Assembly: GCA_002179805.1 (NCBI GenBank)
Contig: NAVB01001874.1
Span: forward strand, 1 to 31,189
DNA: 31,189 bases
DNA from: Acanthamoeba lenticulata
Lineage: Eukaryota > Discosea > Longamoebia > Acanthamoebidae
Reading direction: 5' to 3'
Shown: positions 1 to 7,716 of the stretch, one piece after another
Layout of the letters: each line of letters begins with the position of its first letter
Position numbering within the stretch: the stretch's first letter is position 1
The notes under the pieces: model-generated
What the model was told of the DNA's origin: nothing
The model's input: the letters and a program-made list of their open reading frames with translations, nothing else
Database searches by the model: none
Made by a program: the position numbers and the translations under genes

Positions 1-136
1 CCCGTCCACACGCTAAAACAAGCGCACTCGAAAGCCACGAGAAGGGTAGCCAGCCCACAATTTTTTATTATTATGTGTGTACCAAATTGATAAGATTAAT
101 TAAGTGCTGCTGCGAACGTAAATCTAGGGCGAAATC

Positions 137-2758
137 ATGCAGGCGGGCGCTACCAAATGCCGCACATGCTCTTGGGTTGGATGTGCCAAATACGAGGTTT
201 ACCTGCGCTCCGTGCTAGGGTACTCCCCACCACTGTTGCGTGTGCCTGGCCCCTTGCTCAACTTGCTGCTGCAGGTGCCGTGTATGTTCTGAGTGTAACG
301 AGAAGGGGCAAAGGGACGTTCCCTACTGCACGAATGAATGCCAGGTTCGGGACTGGCCGAACCACAAAGCCGTATGTGGCGTACGTGTGCCTAGTGAGCC
401 GTCACGCAAGAGGGACTCCTCAAGCAGCCGCCATGACGACACAAGCCCATCTCAAAACACGAAGAAAGCCCGGCCTATGCCGTCAACTTCGGGTTCGTCA
501 TCATCATCCTCGGCGCCTGCAAAGACAAACGAGGGAGGTGACGCCGCCAACCGCCGCCCTGGGAAGCGACCCTCTACCCAAGCCAAGGAGAAGAGCCGAG
601 GTGAGGACCTCGTAAATGTGCCAGCGCGGGAGAAGCGACCGTCCAGCCAGCATGCAAAGAGGGCCAATCCATCACCGCAGCCCTCAATGCGGCCAAGCCC
701 TTTGAGCTCGACGCAAAAGCGAAAACGGAATGCTTGTGTACAAGAAGAAGAGGAAGAGGCAGAGGAGAAAGAGGAAAAATGTCGAAGAAGGAGGCAACAC
801 ACCGCTCCAGCATCTTCACCAGCTCCAAAGAGAAGAGAGGACATAGGCACTGAACTCAAGCGGGCCAAGACGACCACCACGACGACGGCGACGACAGCGA
901 CAGCAACAACGGCGTCAGTTGTGGGCGAGCCCGAGAACTGGCCATCGTGCGTCAAGTACATCACAAAAAATGTTGAATGCTACACCATGGAGGAGGGAAG
1001 CGGCGACACCAGCGACGACGAGGACGAGCAGAACGATCCGGACTATGGCCGAGTCACGCGGGAAAACGTGCGGATCATCAAGTTGCCTCCGAGCCACCCG
1101 GCCTACAAGCCCGACGTCGAGCGCAACCACAACAACGGCGAGTCGTTTGGTATTGTTGCACGACGCTCTCTTCCCAAGGATTCTATCGTCGGCGAGTACG
1201 TTGGCGTATTGATGTCCGCCACAGGTACGCCGAGTGTCAAATTGGTCAAGTTTAGTTTTTTTTTTGTTTTTTTTTTCGTCCAAATCAATTAACGCGTTGG
1301 GCCATCAACCAGATGGAAAGAGTTTGTACCGCTTCAAGCTCACATCATCGACTGATGTCGACGCTATTGATGCTGGCAATGAGCTTCGCTTCCTAAACGA
1401 CTACCGCGACACCGGCCACTGTTCGTAACTTTTCGTTTTTTTGTTTTTTTTTGTTTTTTCATATATCAGTTTATTTAACTGATGGACGTCGTGTGGTGGC
1501 TCACACAGCTGCCAATGTCGTGTTCGTCAACGAGAGTGGCCGCATTTTGGTCAAAGTTCTACGACCCATCAACAAAGGTGACTCTCTTCCCTCTTTTTCC
1601 GTCTAGAGAAAACCTTTCCTCGAGGCTTACCGCGTGCATGCAGGCGAAGAGCTGCTGGTGGACTACGGCGAGGACACCTATTGGCTTCACGCCCGTGATC
1701 AGGCGCACACGGCTGATGACGATGAGGACGAGGTTGACGACGATGTGCGTAACTTTTTCACACACTTTAAGGTCTTTTTAGTGGATAAAAATATGACTAA
1801 TTCAATAAAATGAAATTATTTACACAAACAGGACTTTATGGGCTCTACGCCGCGTGAGCCCTCGAGGGCGCCCAACAACAACAGGCAGTCCCGCAGGACG
1901 TCCAACAAGGTCTGTAATTGCCATTGGCCACGTTGAATTGCTCCACTGATGTCTCCGCCAACCTCCCTTTGCCCCAATGCAGATCCCAGTGGAAGAGTTC
2001 ATCGAGAAGGGCTTGATCTCGCCCGACAGCGACCTCTTTTACTGCAAGCAGTGCCGAACAGAAGCACACTTTACTCAACGAGGCGTGTACGCTGCGCATA
2101 AGCCCCTTTACTTGTAATTTTAATTTTACTATTTTACTTTTAATTTTACTTTTAATTTTTATGAACATATGATTTGTATTTGCAAATCAAAATTACTGAA
2201 AAAAATAAACATAATCTTCACAATCGAAACAGGTTTGTCGATCCGCACAAGAACGAGACGTGGTTGACTGTGCCCAGCTGGTTCTGCAGCCACAACCCCC
2301 GATGCAGCAAGCGCAAGGAGGACAACGCCTTCCTCCAGTATGTCTGCGTGCGGCCGATCGCAAAGGTCATCGCCACCGGCCGCTCGCTGCAGGAGCTCAT
2401 CGATGCGGCTCAGAGCACGGGCAGCCCGCATCACTCGTCGGCGGACGAAAGCCCCGACAACGCCGCGTTGGACACACGGGCCGTGTCGTCAACAAAAACA
2501 CAGACAAGTCGATCCACCGGGGGCGGCCGCACTGCGGAGACGACCGAGGCGGCAAAGGCTGCTCGCCCGGCCAAGGCCGCGGGGGCGCTGAAGAAGGCGT
2601 CGACGCCCACGGTGCCGGAGAAGAAGAAGAAGAAGAAGAAGACCAGCGCAGCCGCCCGCGAGGCGTCACAGAGTGGCGAAGAGGAACAGCCAACACCACC
2701 GCCGACGCTGAATACGAAGAGAAAGAAAGTGACGTCCTCAACGACACCAACAACGCCC

Positions 2759-2797
<39 letters not shown>

Positions 2798-3517
2798 TCG
2801 ACACCGAATACGAAGAGAAAGAAGGTAACGTCCTCAACGACACCAACGACGCCCACGCCCACGCCGACGGCCACGTCTACGCCGACGACACCCACACCAA
2901 CGCCAACGCCGAATCCGAAGAGAAAGAAGGTGACGTCCTCAACGACACCAACAACCCCCACGCCCATGTCCACGCCGCCAAGGCCAACACAGGTGGCTAC
3001 GCCGAGACCGACGTCGCTGACTCCAACGCAGACGCCTACGGGGAAGAAAAAGAAGTCGACAACTACGACAACGACAACAACGTCTACATCGGGATCACCG
3101 AAACCGATAAAGAAGAAGGACAAGGCCCCCGAGGACGAGGACGAGGCCGAGGAAGAACGAGGAGGACCGGAAGCAGAGAGCGAACAGCGAAAGGAGAAGA
3201 GGAAGAGGAGGAAGAAGAAGGAAGCCGAGAAACAGCAGCAAGTTGCTGAGAAGGAGACACCCGGAGACCTTCAGGAGGAGAAGCAGAGGAAGTTGGCCAA
3301 AACCCAAAAGAAGAAAGAAGAGAAGAAGGCCGAGCAACAAACGCAGCGCGCGCTGCAACTGCGCGCCCACAACGACGAGTTGCAGGCGTTGCTCGCGCGA
3401 TATGCGGGTGTCCTGGCGGAGGTCCGGGCCACAGATCCGATCCAGGTCCGCCTCACGCAGGACGACCCCAACTGGCGTGCTAAGCTGGCCGAGCAGCTGG
3501 GCCTCCCAGCCACCTGA
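137..3517 (+). CDS. MYND zinc finger plus SET domain protein (putative lysine methyltransferase)
   Basis: Eight exons close in phase: 137-219, 275-1224, 1313-1420, 1509-1577, 1644-1744, 1832-1909, 1983-2086 and 2233-3517, giving about 925 aa. The first exons encode a MYND-like zinc finger (KCRTC near residue 8, then VCSEC and YCTNECQVRDWPNHKAVC). The spacing between the first and second cysteine pairs is longer than usual. A low-complexity linker follows. The SET domain lies near residues 310-420, with GEYVGVLM, a RFLNDYRDTGH stretch and GEELLVDYGEDTYW as the terminal SET motif. Next comes a Cys-rich module (YCKQC, WFCSHNPRC), then a Thr/Pro/Lys repeat region and a charged C-terminal coil. 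SET enzymes transfer methyl from S-adenosylmethionine to lysine, usually on histones; the substrate here is unknown. The donor closing exon 3 (GTTCGT at 1421) is weak and is chosen to keep the SET frame; GTAACT at 1425 does not join in phase. The start is the first ATG upstream of the CxxC pair. Confidence 0.82.
2706..2960 (+). repeat. Imperfect coding minisatellite in the SET gene
   Basis: Three copies of a unit encoding a KRKKVTSSTTPTTPTP-like peptide start near 2711, 2807 and 2911, about 97-104 nt apart. Short Pro-Thr dipeptide runs (ACACCG hexamers) separate them. Copies differ by only a few bases over the first 40 nt, so the expansion looks recent. The basic KRKK core of each copy could act as a nuclear localisation signal; that is inference. 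Confidence 0.8.
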
Positions 3518-3886
3518 CCCAAAGCGGCCGCGGTCCGCCAGGTGTTTACCAGTTCATTCCCAACGGTTTGTTTTTGTCGCTGAGCCAAGCCTGGCAACAA
3601 CGTTCTTTCTTTATCATCAACAACCAATCAACACACACGAACATGTCTAGAAGACAAAAAAATAATGCCCGTTGCTGGGCGCAGGGGTCAGGTGGTGGTC
3701 TGCGACCAGTCGCAAAAGAGCCGATCATGCTGTTCAGGGACCCCGTCGTCCACTTGTTCTGGCGTATCTTGCTCCCGTCGTGTCGATGCCTCCTTATAAG
3801 CCAAGTACTCATCCCCTTTCTGATTCACTCCACCCAGTACATTACAAAACGTGCCCCGTACAATACACAACTTACCAGCCACATCA
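3518..3886. other. Intergenic region, SET gene to secreted-protein gene
   Basis: I see no gene here. It must hold the 3' end of the SET gene and the promoter of the secreted-protein gene. A TATAAG element lies at about 3795-3800, some 90 nt before the next start codon, and is the only promoter-like motif I can point to. Confidence 0.6.
3795..3800 (+). promoter_or_regulatory. TATA-like element upstream of the secreted-protein gene
   Basis: The sequence CCTTATAAGCC sits about 90 nt upstream of the ATG at 3887. TATA boxes are used by many Acanthamoeba genes. The position fits a short 5' UTR, but no transcript start is known from sequence alone. Confidence 0.4.
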
Positions 3887-4426
3887 ATGAAGGCCACCAC
3901 CGTCATCGTTGCCGCTCTCTTGGCCCTCATCTTGGCCGCCAACGCCGCGCAGGCAGCCCTGTTCTTCTGCCAGGACAGCAACTGGGACTCGACCCAGCCG
4001 GCCTTTGCCAACGTGCAGTCGTTCTACCAGGAGAGGGCGACTTACAAGCAGTTCCGCGACTTCTTTGCGCAGATCACGGCTGACGTCGACCTGGGCAACA
4101 AGACCGTGGAGGCTGACATCATCGCGCAGCTCAACGACAAGCTGACAGCCAAGGGGATGGACAACACGGTGCAGTCCTTCACCATCACGCGCTCCAACGG
4201 CGACATCACCATGGACACTCAGCTCGGTGTCAACCCGGCCCTGGACAACCACGGCGGGCGCTACTCCATCGGCAAGCCCATGCTGTGCCGCGACTGGGAG
4301 GCGCTCGTGTTCGACTTCACGTACGTGACGCGCACGGGCCTGCAGTACCGTTTCTGGTCGCAGGCGGTGCAGACCTCGGTTCAGCACCAGTGGTTCGTCT
4401 TCCGCTGGAACATCCCTGTCCGCTAA
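3887..4426 (+). CDS. Small secreted protein of unknown family
   Basis: This is an intronless gene of 179 aa. The first 23 or so residues form a clear signal peptide: a Lys at position 2, a VIVAALLALILAANAAQA hydrophobic core, and an Ala-x-Ala cleavage site. The mature protein of about 156 aa has two cysteines (FFC near its start and MLC in the second half) that could form one disulfide, one N-glycosylation sequon (NKT), and an aromatic-rich C-terminal half ending in a Trp/Phe strand pattern. I see no anchor, transmembrane segment or catalytic motif, so secretion or delivery to a vacuole is likely. I do not recognise the family. The start at 3887 is preferred over an in-frame ATG at 3851 because it places the signal peptide at the N-terminus. 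Confidence 0.8.
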   Translation: MKATTVIVAALLALILAANAAQAALFFCQDSNWDSTQPAFANVQSFYQERATYKQFRDFFAQITADVDLGNKTVEADIIAQLNDKLTAKGMDNTVQSFTITRSNGDITMDTQLGVNPALDNHGGRYSIGKPMLCRDWEALVFDFTYVTRTGLQYRFWSQAVQTSVQHQWFVFRWNIPVR

Positions 4427-4485
4427 GTAAGAGCCCTTTAGTCCCTTTTCATGAAGGTATAGCAATCTGTCCTGAAACCGTCAAG

Positions 4486-4491
4486 AATAAA
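4486..4491 (+). terminator. Polyadenylation signal of the secreted-protein gene
   Basis: A canonical AATAAA lies 60 nt after the stop at 4426, in the 95 nt gap to the convergent phosphatase-fold gene. Position and sequence both fit a poly(A) signal. Confidence 0.5.
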
Positions 4492-4521
4492 CATTGGGTC
4501 AACGCCTTTCTTGAAACAGCT

Positions 4522-5721
4522 TTAGTTGTTCCTTTGTATCTCAAACACGGCAGCGACGGGGAAGTGGTCTGACGAGTAGTCCTTCGTCCTCGCATCCACC
4601 ACTGCCACAAACTTGGGCACGAGCGTCACGTTGGCTCCCGGGCGATACAGGACCCAATCGACGTGGAATCGATCAAACGGCCAGAAGGGCACGGCCTCAA
4701 ACAGCGGGAAGCTGAGCAGTTGGTGAAAGAGGACCTCCTTCCACTCGGCCAACGTCCTTGGGATCGATCGCGGCATCGACACACCAGAACCGTGGAGTGT
4801 AAAGACCAGGGCCTGGCCGAGCCGGGCCAAGTACGTGTTCATCAACGTCCCGAACCATCCGTGGAAGGTGTTGGCCACGTTGTTGGACGTGCAGGCCTTC
4901 TCAGGCTGCTGCTGCTTGCACTCGACCCAGGCGTCGTTCAGGTGGGTGTTGAGCCTCATGTAGGCGGCCTGTCCCGGCGCGGTGTTGAAGTCGCCGAGAA
5001 GGAAGACAGAGGCACGCGGATGCCGAGCCTGCCACTGCTGGACGGTCTCGAGGACGACCCGGGCCTGCTCCCGTCGGGCTCCTTCGCTCCAGACGTCCAA
5101 GTGCGTGTTGAAGACGATGACTTCTTCGGGTTGCTCTTCGCTCGCGTTGGTGCTTCCGCGCAGTCTCAACCGCGCGATGTTGAGGCAGCGAATGCCGACG
5201 CTGCCCCAGTCCTTGCTCTCGGTCTTGCGCGGCGTCTTTGACAGCCAGAGGTAGTCCTGCTCCAGGAGCTCCAGCCGACGTTCGTCGTAGAGGATCGCCA
5301 CATTGAAGTCGTGATGGCGCGTCGGATGGCCCATGTCGTGACCCCCGTCGCGCTCATAGCCGACGGCGCGGTAGTACGGCGTGAGCTTCAGCTCAGACTT
5401 GAGGTGCAGAAGCTGGCCGCCGAAGGGCTCCTGCAGGCCGATGACGTGCGGCCGCCATTTGGCGATGGTGTGGGCGAGCCGGTGCACTCGTTTGGTGAAG
5501 TGATTGTTGTGGTCCGACTCCTCACAGTCCAGGCGCACGTTGAAGGTCATGGCTGAGAAGAGGCGTGTCTCGGGCCATGCGGAATCGGAGCCTGCCCCAA
5601 GGCGCTCATACTCCTCGAGCATGAGCTGGTCGTCTAGTGCGTCATACCTGGGAAAGGTTGCCAGCAGGCCCAACACAAGCACCAGCACAGCCCCAAAGAC
5701 GACCACTCTGCGCAACGCCAT
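4522..5721 (-). CDS. Endonuclease/exonuclease/phosphatase (EEP) fold enzyme, membrane-anchored or secreted
   Basis: A single exon encodes 399 aa from the ATG at 5721. The frame stays open to an upstream ATG at 5826, giving 434 aa. I prefer 5721 because it puts the hydrophobic segment at residues 5-22, as a signal anchor or signal peptide. The EEP catalytic set is present: Asn61 in FNVR, Glu98 in LQEP, NTHLDVWS at 205-212, GDFN at 243-246, Asp355 in VDWV and the terminal SDH at 384-386. This family hydrolyses phosphodiester or phosphomonoester bonds using divalent metal and includes DNase I, sphingomyelinases and inositol-phosphate phosphatases. The substrate cannot be read from the sequence. 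The N-terminal hydrophobic segment argues for a lumenal or extracellular active site. It diverges from the CBS gene. Confidence 0.85.
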   Translation of the reverse strand: MALRRVVVFGAVLVLVLGLLATFPRYDALDDQLMLEEYERLGAGSDSAWPETRLFSAMTFNVRLDCEESDHNNHFTKRVHRLAHTIAKWRPHVIGLQEPFGGQLLHLKSELKLTPYYRAVGYERDGGHDMGHPTRHHDFNVAILYDERRLELLEQDYLWLSKTPRKTESKDWGSVGIRCLNIARLRLRGSTNASEEQPEEVIVFNTHLDVWSEGARREQARVVLETVQQWQARHPRASVFLLGDFNTAPGQAAYMRLNTHLNDAWVECKQQQPEKACTSNNVANTFHGWFGTLMNTYLARLGQALVFTLHGSGVSMPRSIPRTLAEWKEVLFHQLLSFPLFEAVPFWPFDRFHVDWVLYRPGANVTLVPKFVAVVDARTKDYSSDHFPVAAVFEIQRNN

Positions 5722-6078
5722 GTGCTTTTTCTCTTCTTGCGTGCTTGCTGTTGTTACTCCAACCTCCGGCAGTGCCCGTAAAAACGGGGGGCGCCACGTC
5801 CGCAATGTGACGTGGCGGAGTTGCAACTTTATTTTATTTTTTTTTTATTCAATTGAATTGAAGTTCAATTGGAAGCATCAATCAAGATGGAAGGGAGCAA
5901 AATAATAAATCCAGGATGGAAGGGAGGCAACAAGCCACCTTGGGTCAATTTGGGGTCACCTGTTGTTGGAGTTTACCTTTTCGGGTAGAAGTGGATGAAA
6001 ACTTGATGAAGGTTCAGAGCTCGACCACAACTACCCTTTGGGGGGGGGGGAAGAAAGCAAGTTACAGCAACCTGAAAG
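5722..6078. other. Shared divergent promoter region, EEP gene and CBS gene
   Basis: The two genes start about 357 bp apart on opposite strands. The stretch contains the ACGT inverted repeat, a T-rich tract near 5828-5848, a TTCAATTGAA palindrome at 5848-5857 with an overlapping AATTGAA/TTCAATT dyad to 5870, and a run of ten or so G at about 6042-6051. I see no gene in it. Confidence 0.55.
5793..5816. promoter_or_regulatory. Perfect 8-bp inverted repeat with ACGT core in a divergent promoter
   Basis: GCCACGTC at 5793-5800 and GACGTGGC at 5809-5816 are exact reverse complements separated by 8 nt. Each arm carries a CACGTC/GACGTG core of the kind bound by bZIP or bHLH dimers. The pair lies about 70 nt upstream of the preferred EEP start codon, between divergent genes. 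Function is inferred from sequence and position only. Confidence 0.4.
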
Positions 6079-7509
6079 ATGGAAAGCCACAAGAGAAAGG
6101 AGAGAGATGACGCTGTCGTTCCTGAGCAGGAGGGGGAACACAGCGAGGTGAAGCGGAGCAAGCCGAGCACCTGGGAGGAGGGCGACGACATGTTGCTCCT
6201 CTTGGCCAAGACGCGCGTGGAGCAGCTTGCCCCCGCACAAAAAGGTTCTTCTTCTCGTTGGCCACTTGGCGAAGTCTTTTTTGACGCCTTCTTTGCTGCA
6301 CCACTCGGCAGTGCTATCCGTGAGCAAGGACGAGTCGCTGCCGGACGCGTTCAAACTGCTGGTCGACAATGGGATCCTCGCCGCCCCCGTGCTGGGCAAA
6401 GGGCGCCACTGCCTCGGCTTCGTGGACATGCTCGACTTTGCCCAGTTCATCAACCACGAGGTTCGCCTCGTGCCCCTTCCCTCTTCTCTGCGACCTTTTT
6501 CCTGACATGTCTTTTTGTCCTCAAGTTTGGTGGCAAGGCCATCCACAGCATGGACGACGTGCAGGCCCTGATGCGCGACCTGGACAAGTGGCACTCGGCT
6601 ACAGTGGGCGACATCATGCGTACGTGTCGTATCAGCTCCCAATGCAGCGCTCGTCGTCCTCACCTCGTGTGATGACATGCAGGCGCGAACCGCTTCAAGG
6701 CCGACGTGGTGGCCAAGGGCTATTCGCTCCTTCACGCAGCCGAGATCCTCGCGTGGTCTGGCGCCCACAGGTACCTATTTTATTTTGTTCTTTTTTAATT
6801 TAAATTTTTGTTCTAATCAAATGGAATTGTGATCACAGGTGCCCAGTTGAGGACAGCAGCAGCCACGTCTGCCACATCATCACGCAGTCGATGCTGATCG
6901 ACTTTGTGTGGCGCAACATCGACGCCCTGGGCGAGCGGCGCCACACGCCCGTGGGCCAGTTGCGCTTGGAGCCGAGCAAAGTCGTCTCGGTGTCTGCCGA
7001 CACCCGCACCCTGAGCGCGCTTGCACTCATGCTCGAGAAGGGCGTCACCGGCCTGCCGGTCGTGGACGAGAAGGGCGCGCTCATCGACAACATCTCCATC
7101 CGCGACCTGCGCGTACACACCCCACCTCCCTCTCGCGTGTGTTCAGCCCAGTTGTTGACGTTATCGTTCGGCTCTCCGCCACAGGGCATCAAGTTTGACG
7201 CCAAGATGTTGTGGCGGCTCTGGGAGTCGGTCGCGTTCTTCAAGCAGCGGGTCATCCACGACGACCACAGGGTACGTTGTGTTGTTGTTGTTGTTCATCG
7301 TTGATGATGATGTTGACGTGGCTGATCATGTCGGACAGGCGCCCAGCAGCGTCGTGTACGTCCTGAACTCGGACACGCTCGAGACGGTGGTGCGCAAGAT
7401 GGCCGAGAATCACATCCACCGCGTCTTTGTTGTAGACGACGAGGAGCACAAGCGGCCCCTCCGCGTGCTCTCCCAGTGCGACGTCCTCCAAAACGTGCTT
7501 CGGACCTGA
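6079..7509 (+). CDS. Four-CBS (double Bateman) protein, AMPK/SNF1 gamma-subunit-like
   Basis: Seven exons close in phase: 6079-6244, 6312-6460, 6526-6619, 6683-6770, 6839-7112, 7185-7271 and 7339-7509, giving 342 aa, close to the usual AMPK gamma length. After a charged N-terminus come four CBS repeats. CBS1 has VSKDESLPDAFKLLVDNGI, CBS2 starts at the VAKGYSLLHAAEILAWSGAH stretch, CBS3 has LALMLEKGVTGLPVVDEKG, and CBS4 has VRKMAENHIHRVFVVDDE and ends in LSQCDVLQNVL. Paired CBS repeats bind adenine nucleotides; in AMPK gamma they sense AMP/ATP and control the kinase. The fourth repeat is the best match, while the first two are more divergent, so a plant CBSX-like nucleotide sensor that is not an AMPK subunit remains possible. 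I see no kinase or beta-subunit partner nearby. Confidence 0.85.
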
Positions 7510-7716
7510 CCAAGTCGACTTTTATTTTCTTTTATTTTTATATAAAAAATAAAAAATGAATAAAATAAAAAGATGGAGATATTATTTATTTTTAAAATAA
7601 ATGAAATAAAAAACTTGTCATGATGTGTACAAAGTTGGCTGGGCCTGGGCGCAGCTCTTGTTTTTTTATTTGCTTTTCTTTTTCAGGGCAACATGTATGT
7701 GCAGGGTGGTGATGGC

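Noticed and set aside
2260..3249. 329-codon plus-strand frame overlapping the SET gene's repeat region (Asp-Thr repeats)
   Set aside because: The alternative frame stays open because the repeat units are stop-free in several frames. The upstream exon frame continues in the KRKK/TP reading.
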